Shown: one piece after another, positions 13,482-19,996 of the stretch
Layout: every line of letters begins with the position of its first letter
Numbering within the stretch: position 1 is the first letter of the stretch
Source of the DNA: an uncultured bacterium
GTDB taxonomy: Bacteria; Patescibacteriota; Saccharimonadia; Saccharimonadales; Saccharimonadaceae
DNA: 19,996 bases
Direction: 5' to 3'
NCBI GenBank assembly: GCA_903861015.1
Contig: CAIOSL010000089.1
Coordinates: forward strand, 1-19,996
Notes under the pieces: generated by a model
The model's input: the letters and a program-made list of their open reading frames with translations, nothing else
Told to the model about the DNA's origin: nothing
Databases searched by the model: none
Position numbers and translations under genes: made by a program

Positions 13482-13507
13482 AGATGCCCGTATTCAATAC
13501 GAGCATC
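13476..13507 (-). terminator. Terminator of the short pilin gene
   Basis: On the minus strand GATGCTCGTATT and AATACGGGCATC pair (one T-G wobble) and are followed by TTTATTAT. It is placed 24 bases after the stop at 13531. Confidence 0.65.
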
Positions 13508-13530
13508 TGAATCTTAGTAATAACTCTATA

Positions 13531-14019
13531 TTAGTTAGCTGGCGCTGCGTATGTTCCAGCTGCTGTTCCGGCACCTACGTAGATATATTTATCAGCTGCG
13601 GCCTGGAAGTCCCAATAGGCAATACGTCCACCCGTTGAGTTTGTACATGTCGTGAGGCATGAGTAAGCAACGTTTGTGAGACCATTGGTTGCTGTAATGA
13701 CCGTACCGCCTGCGTTGTCTGGTATTGCTATACCCGCCTGTAGGTGAGATGATGCGCTACCACCAGTTAGGCCATAGTTAGCTAGCGTGTCTACTACCTT
13801 TGCTGGGTAAAAACCGTTGTCGGCGTTCATAGCTTCGGCTACTGCTTGCACTGCGTTTGCATTTGACTGAGCTTTTGCAGTATTGGCCTTTGCTGTTATA
13901 CCAGTATACGAAACAATCGTAATAGCTGCCAAGATACCAATGACAACGATAACGACCAAGAGCTCTACGATAGTAAAACCACGAGATCCTTGCTTAGCTT
14001 TTATATTTTTTAGAACCAT
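13531..14019 (-). CDS. Type IV prepilin, single-module
   Basis: 162 residues, a usual major-pilin length. It shares the prepilin leader, cleavage site (G14/F15, glutamate +5) and helix with the 12507-13349 protein. The body has AVAEAMNADNGFYPAKV followed by a C-x-x-x-C (SCLTTC) and an STGGRIAYWDF strand. It is monocistronic by position: its own TATAAT lies upstream and a terminator downstream. Compact size suggests this is the main pilus subunit and the two-module protein is a variant, but expression is unknown. Confidence 0.9.
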   Translation of the reverse strand: MVLKNIKAKQGSRGFTIVELLVVIVVIGILAAITIVSYTGITAKANTAKAQSNANAVQAVAEAMNADNGFYPAKVVDTLANYGLTGGSASSHLQAGIAIPDNAGGTVITATNGLTNVAYSCLTTCTNSTGGRIAYWDFQAAADKYIYVGAGTAAGTYAAPAN

Positions 14020-14040
14020 ATCTTCTGTATGCCCCCTAAT
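13895..14040 (-). repeat. Duplicated pilin 5' block, copy B
   Basis: Partner of 13225-13370, offset by exactly 670 bases, 144 of 146 positions identical. Confidence 0.9.
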
Positions 14041-14045
14041 TATTA

Positions 14046-14051
14046 ATTATA
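14046..14051 (-). promoter_or_regulatory. -10 box of the single-module pilin gene
   Basis: TATAAT on the minus strand, 26 bases before the ATG at 14019. The leader copies the block upstream of the other pilin. Confidence 0.5.
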
Positions 14052-14068
14052 TTTCTAGCTTACTATAG

Positions 14069-14084
14069 TGCTTAAATAAGCACA
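14069..14084. promoter_or_regulatory. Palindrome upstream of the single-module pilin promoter
   Basis: GTGCTTA, AA, TAAGCAC: perfect 7-bp arms. It lies where the -35 of the pilin promoter would be, eight bases past the stop of the upstream minor-pilin gene. No T tract follows on the minus strand, so an operator is as likely as a terminator. Confidence 0.4.
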
Positions 14085-14091
14085 AGCATTT

Positions 14092-15921
14092 TTATTGGTC
14101 GGCATAGAACGTTACACCATCCAGAGAGAACCAGCCGTTATTTCCGCTTATCGAAACTATATTTCCAGCAGTGTCGATATCTACCCGCGCGGCGGCGGCA
14201 TAACTGGTTGTATTTGACAATATGCGGCCAGATGGTCGATATCCTGGCGGCAAGGTGGCTATTATAGACCCGATACTTCCGCTTCTGACCATGCCTGCCA
14301 GGCTTACTAAATTATCTGGGCCCTTGGTGTATCGGGCATATCCGAAAGAGTTGACGTCTAAATTTGCCCAAGAGTTTAGCAGTACAAGGGTTGACCATTT
14401 GTTGTAGCTGGATGTGTAATATATGGCTTGGATCGACAAATCGTAACTTGATGGGCCGCCTTTTGCTACTATATTGCCACTAGTATCAATGGCGAATAGA
14501 TTTCCCGTAGAGGTATTATTGCTTCCGGCTATATGCATGTATTTGACAGGCGCTAGGGCGGAAGGTACGGACATTATTACATTAGAATCGGCAGTAGGGC
14601 CTCCAGTTACTAGCCCATTGACGTACACTCGGTTGTCATTGTCAAAAGTATATGACGGCGTGGCATAGCCCGAACCATAGCTGTGCCAACCTGTAGGAAA
14701 GCTACTAAAGTTGGTTAATGTATAGGGTGAGTCGGATGGAAGAAAGCGTATAGTGTCTAGTGATATCCAACCAGTATCGCCTATGCAAGCACCAATTGTG
14801 CCGTCTGGATATACATCAATCCTACCGTAAGTGTTTGGGTTGGTTTCGGTTATAAATATCAACTTTTCGGATGGTCTATAACCAACTGGCAGGGTGCCTA
14901 TGTTGTTTATGCAAGATATTCCAGCGACATTAACTTTTCTTATCAGGCCAGTCAATACGACGAGCCCGCTACTGGTACGTCTGAACGAAGCGTTGTTATA
15001 ACCGTAGCCATAATTTAGCCAGTTATTTTGCATCGGCAGCGATTTCCATACGACATCAGCCGATGGGGCGAAGTTGGTGTCGGGACTGGTTGCCCGGACC
15101 GTACCAGATTGGCTGATGTCACGACCGGCAATCGTAATGGTACCGTTGATACTTACCCCAATTGTACTGGCGGATTGTATCGCCGATTGTCTGATGCTGT
15201 CACTTTGGCTGCTGTCAGTGGCGGTGGTGCTAGCGACAGTTGAGCTGGGAGACGGGTAGTAACTGATCAAAAAGTTACCAGGCAGTACTCCATCGACTAA
15301 TTTTTCGTCTTGGGTTTTGCAAAATGTCGCTGATACGCCAGGGCTGCAGCTGGGTTGTTGCCACGACGCACCGACCGAACCATTTACGCAGCCACTGTTG
15401 GCATAATTTGATGGCATGACGGTTCGGCGCCAAAGTGTGTTGTTTTTGACGAAGTAGATAATATTGAGCATCACGATTGGGTTTTGGTTAAGTGCGCTGC
15501 TGCTGCAAGAATTGGGCTGATCGGCCATATACAAATAACTTTTTGTCTGGTTGGCGGGGTTATTGGTGGTGGCGTAGGTGTTAATAATCAACGCCTGGCC
15601 AATTGTCGAGTCGGTGTTGACGTTATGAAAGTTGGTTCGGTCATCATTATAGCCCTGCGGAGAGCTAAGAGCGATATTGTTGGTCGCCAAGATACCGCCA
15701 CTGTTGGTTACGTCTTGCTCGATTCGATTGAGGGCATCTTGGATACTGTAAGAAAGGTTGTTCGATGCACGACTGGCCAACACATTGCCGGTCAGGGTAA
15801 CGATAGTGCCAATAAAAATTCCAATTGTCAGCAGCACGATCGGAGCAACAATAATTATTTCAACCAGTGTAAAGCCGGTCGTTTGCAGCGGAGTTGTTGA
15901 GGTGGCTTTATGGTCTGACAT
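14092..15921 (-). CDS. Minor prepilin (PilW-like) with three C-terminal phage-tail-like domains
   Basis: 609 residues. The prepilin leader ends at G16 in TTGFTLVEIIIV, followed by a hydrophobic helix; residues ~20-280 resemble a large PilW/PilV-type minor pilin, with several cysteines. From about 299 come three related units of about 105 residues, starting around W301, W412 and W518. Units 1 and 3 contain a VVLTGLIRK / VSLAGMVRS strand, the signature LPVGYRP / LPPGYRP, a RIDVYPDGTIG / RVDIDTAGNIV strand, and a closing GWISLDTIRF / GWFSLDGVTF. Unit 2 keeps the frame but not LPxGYRP. I know this LPxGYRP domain from phage tail and baseplate receptor-binding proteins. A pilus-tip adhesin is the natural inference. 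The start overlaps the upstream gene by 14 bases; last gene of a three-gene operon. Confidence 0.87.
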   Translation of the reverse strand: MSDHKATSTTPLQTTGFTLVEIIIVAPIVLLTIGIFIGTIVTLTGNVLASRASNNLSYSIQDALNRIEQDVTNSGGILATNNIALSSPQGYNDDRTNFHNVNTDSTIGQALIINTYATTNNPANQTKSYLYMADQPNSCSSSALNQNPIVMLNIIYFVKNNTLWRRTVMPSNYANSGCVNGSVGASWQQPSCSPGVSATFCKTQDEKLVDGVLPGNFLISYYPSPSSTVASTTATDSSQSDSIRQSAIQSASTIGVSINGTITIAGRDISQSGTVRATSPDTNFAPSADVVWKSLPMQNNWLNYGYGYNNASFRRTSSGLVVLTGLIRKVNVAGISCINNIGTLPVGYRPSEKLIFITETNPNTYGRIDVYPDGTIGACIGDTGWISLDTIRFLPSDSPYTLTNFSSFPTGWHSYGSGYATPSYTFDNDNRVYVNGLVTGGPTADSNVIMSVPSALAPVKYMHIAGSNNTSTGNLFAIDTSGNIVAKGGPSSYDLSIQAIYYTSSYNKWSTLVLLNSWANLDVNSFGYARYTKGPDNLVSLAGMVRSGSIGSIIATLPPGYRPSGRILSNTTSYAAAARVDIDTAGNIVSISGNNGWFSLDGVTFYADQ

Positions 15922-16291
15922 AGGTTGCGTTGATTATGCTTAATTGAGGCGACCCGTATTTGAGCGTGACTTGAACTTTTGAAACAGATGTTGTCGAGCT
16001 ATATGGGCAAGTAATTGCCACACTGACAGTGACGTTGGACAGAGTGTCGACGGTAATAGCCTGGTCGGTAATAGGTGACTGGGCGGAGCATGGATTAGTG
16101 GCGATGGCTTTGTATCGCTGCAGGTAATCATAGGCGACGTTGCCGGCTTTGGCCTGGGCTCGGGCCTCGCCGCTATCTTTTATGATGGCGCTAAATAACT
16201 GAAAACCTGACATCAAAAAGGCGGCCGCGATAAACAGGGTAATTAATAGTTCGACGGTCGTAAAGCCACGGTTGTTTGATCGTTTGGTCAT
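15908..16291 (-). CDS. Minor prepilin / pseudopilin
   Basis: 127 residues with the prepilin leader ending at G9 in NRGFTTVELLIT, glutamate at +5, and a helix of about 20 hydrophobic residues. The small globular part has two cysteines (NPCSAQ and ITCPYS) that may pair, and ends in beta-type sequence. Its ATG overlaps the stop of the preceding gene by ATGA and its end overlaps the next by 14 bases, so all three are translated together. Small minor pilins usually prime assembly or sit at the tip with a large partner; here both neighbours carry adhesin-like domains. Confidence 0.88.
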   Translation of the reverse strand: MTKRSNNRGFTTVELLITLFIAAAFLMSGFQLFSAIIKDSGEARAQAKAGNVAYDYLQRYKAIATNPCSAQSPITDQAITVDTLSNVTVSVAITCPYSSTTSVSKVQVTLKYGSPQLSIINATYVRP

Positions 16292-17649
16292 TGGTTTTTT
16301 CCTGTTGCCATATACACGGTGTTGTCGCCCTCGAGTCGGTAATACAGATTAAATTTGCGGCATTCTTGTGATTCGTTGGTGCATAATGACCCGTCGTTTT
16401 GGATGGGTTGATAGACGTATTGATTAGCGTTAGGTTGTGGCAATACCCCTGCGGTTGTCTGGATGTTATTGGTGGCTGGTATGAATGTCTCGGATTGACT
16501 GGCGGCATTTGGGGAGATTAACGAGCTTTGATCGATATCACGCAACATTTGTTTGGCGTTGTTGTTGTAGATTATCAGGCTGGTGACGGTAAAAGTGCCA
16601 GGGCTAGTAAATATATGTATTGTATAACCCCCTGCTTGGTAAGTGATGCTTGGGTTGGCGTTGCTAGAATCGGTATAGAGTATTGTATTGCCGCCAGTTG
16701 CAGTTAGTGACCCGGTTGGGTACGAGACGATTACGACACCCGTTCCGCCGGTTCCACCAGCATTATTGCTGCCGACTTCCCAGCCACCCCCGCCACCACC
16801 ACCGCCAAAGTTGTTTGCTGCGGCCGTCGAGCTATAAATAATTGTCGAGCCAGAACTGACACCACCGTTACCGGCATTAGTGCCACCCATGCCGCGATTG
16901 ATGCTGCTGCCGGTGTTGCTGGTATCAAGCCAGCCACCGCCACCACCCGATCCGTATATCTGCGCAGTGCCGCTGATCGAACTCGATACTCCAATACCAC
17001 CGTCGCCGGCCTTTAGTGATGAAGCGTTTTGGCCCAAGGCTGCCGCACCACCGCCACCACCACCGTTGTAATAACGACTATAATTAGAATAGCCATTACC
17101 ACCGCTGTTGCCTTGACCGCTGTATATCGAAGTTCCGCCCAGATTGTATGTGTAACCGCCGCCACCCGAAGCACCATTGGCGCCACCACCGCCGCCACCA
17201 TATGCGGTTATGTCCGAAAAGGTTGAAAAGTTGCCATTTGAACCGTTAGCATTCACTGACGATCCAGGCGCACCACCACTACCAACGATTACGCCGTAGG
17301 AGTGTTGAGTAAGCCCGAATGAGGGGTTATAAACAACTCCGCCGCCACCGCCACCGCCATGGACGTTATTGCCACCACCGCCGCCACCACCCACAACCAA
17401 GACTTTGGCTTGGGCGGTAGTTAACGTAACTAATGTTGAGGGATATCGGCCTACGCTAGTACTGGTGTCAGACCCGTAGCTGTAAAAATTATCCAGGTGG
17501 GTGATTATGGTTTCGATGTCGGTTTTGCGCTCGGTGTCCCGGGCGCTAACTTGTGAGTCGCGCAAATTAACCACATTTAATACCAGCAGGGCGCCCATTA
17601 TCGTAATAACGATAATTAATTCAACAATAGTAAACCCACGACGCTTCAT
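16288..17649 (-). CDS. Minor prepilin with a nested glycine-rich adhesin-like domain
   Basis: 453 residues. The prepilin leader is very short (MKRRG, F6 mature, glutamate +5). Residues 6-80 are a pilin head with the usual RDTERKTDIETIITHLDNFY. Residues ~81-357 are an insert: KVLVVGGGGGGG, many poly-Gly loops, GTGVVIVSYPTG near 301-313, then GGYTIHIFTSPGTFTV near 340-355. The pilin body resumes with AKQMLRDIDQSSLISPN and a cysteine pair near LCTNESQECRKF. The insert resembles the glycine-rich domains of phage tail adhesins and some surface proteins. A binding role at the pilus tip is inferred. First gene of the minor-pilin operon; -10 TATGAT six bases before the ATG, hence leaderless. Confidence 0.87.
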   Translation of the reverse strand: MKRRGFTIVELIIVITIMGALLVLNVVNLRDSQVSARDTERKTDIETIITHLDNFYSYGSDTSTSVGRYPSTLVTLTTAQAKVLVVGGGGGGGNNVHGGGGGGGVVYNPSFGLTQHSYGVIVGSGGAPGSSVNANGSNGNFSTFSDITAYGGGGGGANGASGGGGYTYNLGGTSIYSGQGNSGGNGYSNYSRYYNGGGGGGAAALGQNASSLKAGDGGIGVSSSISGTAQIYGSGGGGGWLDTSNTGSSINRGMGGTNAGNGGVSSGSTIIYSSTAAANNFGGGGGGGGWEVGSNNAGGTGGTGVVIVSYPTGSLTATGGNTILYTDSSNANPSITYQAGGYTIHIFTSPGTFTVTSLIIYNNNAKQMLRDIDQSSLISPNAASQSETFIPATNNIQTTAGVLPQPNANQYVYQPIQNDGSLCTNESQECRKFNLYYRLEGDNTVYMATGKNQ

Positions 17650-17655
17650 AGATTA

Positions 17656-17661
17656 ATCATA
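17656..17661 (-). promoter_or_regulatory. -10 box of the minor-pilin operon, leaderless
   Basis: TATGAT on the minus strand ends six bases before the ATG at 17649. A TTGTGA 17 bases further upstream is a fair -35. Confidence 0.5.
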
Positions 17662-17688
17662 AACGGTTTAACGTCAAATCACAAGTTG

Positions 17689-18708
17689 CTAGATTTCGAG
17701 CGGTTCTTGCTCGATTATAATACCAAACATGTCGCGGACTTTGTCGATTATTGCGTTTCTGGCATAGGCCAAATCGTGGTATGAGGTAGCCGATTCGTTA
17801 ATTAACACTAATGCATTCTTGTCATGAACGCGAATGCCGTTAATTAATTGGCCTTTAAAACCGGCCCGTTCGATCAGCCAGCCTGTCGGCACTTTGTAGT
17901 GACCATCGCCCATATCGTATAGCGGTATGTCGGGGCTGATCCGTTTGAGGTTGTCGACTTGCCAGCTGTCAACAATTGCGTTTTTAAAGAATGATCCAGT
18001 GTTTGGGTTGACCTTGGGATCGGGCAGTTTGCTGGTGCGAATGGCTATCACGGCGTCGCGAATAATTTGTTGGGTGTATATTTTGATGCCATTATCGTCA
18101 AGGTATTTTTGCAAAGCTTCATAAAATGGCGGTTGAGGCTGGTTTTTGGATAATTTGATAGTTATCGATGTGATTACATAACGGCCTTTGTCACGACTGC
18201 GAAATATACTGTCGCGATATTTAAAGTCACAATCACTGTTTTCTAAAGTTCCAAAAGTGTTAGTTAGGCTATCGTAGGCCTCGGCCGATACCAGAGTGTC
18301 GGCGATTTCTTGACCATAGGCGCCAACATTTTGGATTGGTGCGGCGCCAGCGGTGCCAGGTATGGCCGACATAGCCTCAATACCGCTCAGGTTCATATCG
18401 ACGGTTCGTTTGACAATCGAATCCCACTGTTCGCCAGCCCCAATTCGGATAGTGGTCGAGCCTGGTTCGTCGGCAACAACTTCAAAACCCGGGATTCGTA
18501 TTCTAACCACGATACCTGCAAAACCTTCGTCTTTGGCAATAACGTTACTGCCGCCGCCCAGTACAAATACCGGCAGGTTTTGGGCTTTGGCGTTTTGATA
18601 AATTGTCGCTACATCTTCGGCGGTATGCGCCTCGGTAATGTACTTGGCGTTGCCGCCCAGACGCATTGTTGTGTAATTCTTAAGAGGGATGTCAGTGTGA
18701 ATATCCAT
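17689..18708 (-). CDS. murB: UDP-N-acetylenolpyruvoylglucosamine reductase
   Basis: 339 residues, close to E. coli MurB (342), so type I. It reduces UDP-GlcNAc-enolpyruvate to UDP-MurNAc with NADPH and FAD in the cytoplasm, the step after MurA. FAD-binding features are TTMRLGGNAKY near the start, VLGGGSNVIA, and IPGTAGAAPIQNVGAYGQE. The proton-donor serine is in NTGSFFKNA, and a late glutamate lies in IEQEPLEI. The first step's gene, HTH-murA, is also in this window but in a separate unit. The start has TATAAT eight bases upstream and no Shine-Dalgarno. The minor-pilin operon follows 39 bases after its stop but has its own promoter. Confidence 0.95.
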   Translation of the reverse strand: MDIHTDIPLKNYTTMRLGGNAKYITEAHTAEDVATIYQNAKAQNLPVFVLGGGSNVIAKDEGFAGIVVRIRIPGFEVVADEPGSTTIRIGAGEQWDSIVKRTVDMNLSGIEAMSAIPGTAGAAPIQNVGAYGQEIADTLVSAEAYDSLTNTFGTLENSDCDFKYRDSIFRSRDKGRYVITSITIKLSKNQPQPPFYEALQKYLDDNGIKIYTQQIIRDAVIAIRTSKLPDPKVNPNTGSFFKNAIVDSWQVDNLKRISPDIPLYDMGDGHYKVPTGWLIERAGFKGQLINGIRVHDKNALVLINESATSYHDLAYARNAIIDKVRDMFGIIIEQEPLEI

Positions 18709-18716
18709 ATAATCTT

Positions 18717-18722
18717 ATTATA
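18717..18722 (-). promoter_or_regulatory. -10 box of murB, near-leaderless
   Basis: TATAAT on the minus strand ends eight bases before the ATG at 18708. Confidence 0.55.
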
Positions 18723-18760
18723 GCAAATTAAATTGCTTAGATTCGAACAACAAATAATGT

Positions 18761-18766
18761 TATAAT
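18761..18766 (+). promoter_or_regulatory. -10 box of the HNH gene, leaderless
   Basis: TATAAT ends six bases (cttggt) before the ATG at 18773. It is divergent from the murB promoter, with 38 bases between the two -10 boxes. Confidence 0.55.
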
Positions 18767-18772
18767 CTTGGT

Positions 18773-19120
18773 ATGGCCTATAAAAACATTGAGGACCAAC
18801 ATGCCGCCAGTAAGCGCCATTACTACGCTAATAAGCAAGACTATTTAGATAGGAATAAAAAATATCGAAAATATATTCGAGACTATACTAAAAAGTTAAA
18901 AGAAAGCTCTCCTTGTCTTGACTGTGGAGTAAAATACCCGTACTATGTAATGGACTTTGATCACTTGGAAGACAAGGAATTTAGCATTAATTTTTTATCT
19001 GCAACCGGCAGGATCGCCGCCCTAAAGAAAGAAATACAAAAATGCGAAATTGTTTGCTCTAATTGTCATCGAATCAGAACGCACAAACGTGCTATAAGCA
19101 CCCGTAGCTCAGTGGATTAG
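18773..19120 (+). CDS. Small HNH-nuclease-like protein
   Basis: 115 residues. The first 45 are lysine/tyrosine-rich and probably helical. A treble-clef HNH-like core follows: C48-x-x-C51, MDFDH with D63/H64, then C95-x-x-C98 followed by H99-R100. The two CxxC pairs would bind zinc, and DH is the catalytic pair of this family. Stand-alone proteins of this type occur in phages and bacterial genomes; many are homing or restriction nucleases, but a biological role is not established. The last eight codons and the TAG lie inside tRNA-Arg(TCG). The DNA is more AT-rich than the murein and pilin genes, which hints at acquisition. The start follows a TATAAT by six bases. Confidence 0.8.
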   Translation: MAYKNIEDQHAASKRHYYANKQDYLDRNKKYRKYIRDYTKKLKESSPCLDCGVKYPYYVMDFDHLEDKEFSINFLSATGRIAALKKEIQKCEIVCSNCHRIRTHKRAISTRSSVD

Positions 19121-19174
19121 AGCATCTGTCTTCGGAACAGAGGGTCGGCGGTTCGAATCCGTCCGGGTGTACCA
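19098..19174 (+). tRNA. tRNA-Arg(TCG)
   Basis: 77 bases with CCA encoded. The acceptor stem is GCACCCG/CGGGTGT (G1-T72 wobble). The anticodon arm TCTGT-CTTCGGA-ACAGA is fully paired and the T arm is GGCGG/CCGTC. It reads CGA and related codons. The first 23 bases overlap the end of the HNH gene on the same strand, so it may share that transcript. Confidence 0.92.
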
Positions 19175-19186
19175 AGCGATATTTAT

Positions 19187-19215
19187 AAAAAGCCCTCAAT
19201 ATGAGAGGGCTTTTT
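19187..19215 (+). terminator. Terminator after tRNA-Arg(TCG)
   Basis: AAAAAGCCCTC and GAGGGCTTTTT form an 11-bp stem with a seven-base loop, 12 bases after the tRNA. Confidence 0.88.
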
Positions 19216-19263
19216 AGTTTATATCGATAGAAGAATATCTGGACTTTTTTATTTATGAGCATC

Positions 19264-19272
19264 TGCTATATT
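19264..19272 (+). promoter_or_regulatory. Extended -10 promoter of the 19299 gene
   Basis: TGCTATATT is an extended -10 box 26 bases before the ATG at 19299, with AGGA (19290-19293) as a short Shine-Dalgarno. Confidence 0.45.
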
Positions 19273-19298
19273 ACGAACATAAAAAGAATAGGAATAAA

Positions 19299-19996
19299 AT
19301 GAAAAACTTATTGCTACTAAAGATACGTTTGAGCTATTACTTTATAATACTTTTTCTCTTATTTATGACAATCGAGATGTTTATCCCTAGTGTCAAGTTT
19401 GATAGCGGTGCTCTAACATTATTCTCGGTTAACTCTTTCTTGTACGGATTTTATATTTCGCCAATATTAAGTTCTCAAAAATCTCGAGTAGAGGAACTAC
19501 ACAAAATAATCAGGGCTGAAGCGAACGCAATATTTGCAATGGTTATTAGCCTAGCCAAATTGCCCAAGTCGCTTCGTGAAAGTATCAAAGATATGTTTAT
19601 TGATTACCTAAAGTCATCAATTAAACAACATCGTTCGGGCGAGGGTGAAGATAAGTACGAGGCGATAATCGCATATTGTATTAGTTATAAAGGTGAATAT
19701 AAAGCCGAGATAGATAAATTGCTCGATAAAGTTGTTGCCAACCAACAGAATCGTACGAATTTCGCAATGCACGTGAGTAACAAAGTTTACAGTAATGAGT
19801 GGATAGTTATTTTGATGTTATTTAGCGTTACCTTATCGTTCATACTTTTGATGAACACTGGAGGTGATTTTGTCTACAAGATTCTCGCGGCCCTACTTTG
19901 TACAAGTCTAAGTATGCTCATTGTTATCTTAGTGAAGATGTCTACACTAACTCACAAAAAAGCCAAGCAAATATGGAACCCCTTCCAGAAACTGAT
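19299..19996 (+). CDS. DUF4239/bestrophin-like membrane protein (3' partial)
   Basis: The frame is open to the right edge, giving 232 visible residues. Two hydrophobic helices lie near the N-terminus (LSYYFIILFLLFMTIEMFI and LFSVNSFLYGFYISPIL). A long charged helical middle follows (including RVEELHKIIRAEANAIFAM and LPKSLRESIKDMFIDYLK), then two more helices near 165-210. Helix pair, cytoplasmic helical domain, helix pair is the layout of DUF4239 proteins, which are distant relatives of bestrophin channels. The similarity is by pattern only. AGGA precedes the ATG by five bases. The DNA is AT-rich like the HNH gene and unlike most of the window. Confidence 0.7.
   Translation, partial: MKNLLLLKIRLSYYFIILFLLFMTIEMFIPSVKFDSGALTLFSVNSFLYGFYISPILSSQKSRVEELHKIIRAEANAIFAMVISLAKLPKSLRESIKDMFIDYLKSSIKQHRSGEGEDKYEAIIAYCISYKGEYKAEIDKLLDKVVANQQNRTNFAMHVSNKVYSNEWIVILMLFSVTLSFILLMNTGGDFVYKILAALLCTSLSMLIVILVKMSTLTHKKAKQIWNPFQKL

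Noticed and set aside
15484..15900. Plus-strand frame of 138 codons opposite the PilW-like gene
   Set aside because: No promoter, no recognisable features, antisense to the prepilin head.
16731..17201. Frames on both strands through the Gly-rich pilin region
   Set aside because: GC-rich GGN/CCN repeats remove stops in several frames; only the prepilin frame has a leader peptide and ordinary flanks.
16800..17400. Mycobacterial PE_PGRS-type protein
   Set aside because: No PE domain; the region sits in a prepilin and has the LVVGGGG and YTIHIFTSPGTFTV strands of a different glycine-rich family.

Overview
The window reads as a chromosomal segment of a Candidate Phyla Radiation (Patescibacteria) bacterium, most likely Candidatus Saccharibacteria (TM7). 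The basis is the combination of a MurT/GatD pair (Gram-positive-type lipid II amidation), a helix-turn-helix/MurA fusion, small membrane proteins of the CPR type, several prepilins with odd domains, few biosynthetic genes and the standard genetic code (UGA used as a stop). The phylum is inferred from gene content; no rRNA or marker phylogeny was available.

Layout. 1-1114: end of a membrane glycosyltransferase-like protein, then a Bcp-type peroxiredoxin. 1131-3124 (minus): gatD and murT, overlapping by ATGA. 3132-3154: a symmetric two-way promoter. 3161-5970 (plus): a small two-helix membrane protein translationally coupled to a membrane-anchored, two-AAA+ Clp-like ATPase with altered pore loops. 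5984-7373 (minus): a multi-pass membrane protein and a nucleoside deoxyribosyltransferase-like protein. 7420-8603 (plus): an aspartate-carbamoyltransferase-like gene behind a leader with a terminator hairpin and a possible 17-codon leader peptide. 8607-9240: three tRNAs (Arg, Gly, His), terminators and a broken tRNA-His 3' copy carrying a structured insert. 9253-12440: a small unknown protein, HTH-MurA (minus) with a perfect palindrome over its promoter, and divergent glyA. 12507-17649 (minus): five prepilin genes. Two are major-type pilins with nearly identical 5' ends. Three form an overlapping minor-pilin operon, in which one pilin has a nested glycine-rich domain and another ends in three phage-tail-like repeats. 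17689-18708 (minus): murB. 18773-19996: HNH nuclease-like gene running into tRNA-Arg(TCG), a terminator, and a truncated DUF4239-like membrane protein in more AT-rich DNA.

How the parts fit. Four genes (murA, murB, murT, gatD) serve peptidoglycan synthesis. The minor pilins look like surface-exposed binding proteins, which would suit an epibiont that must recognise a host cell. Many genes here appear to be leaderless: a TATAAT-like -10 box ends only 6-9 bases before the start codon. Others (glyA, the pyrB-like gene, the 5984-6919 gene) have leaders with Shine-Dalgarno sequences. The best candidates for undescribed biology are the membrane Clp-like two-gene unit, the adhesin-bearing minor-pilin operon, the possibly self-regulating HTH-MurA and the pyrB-like attenuator.
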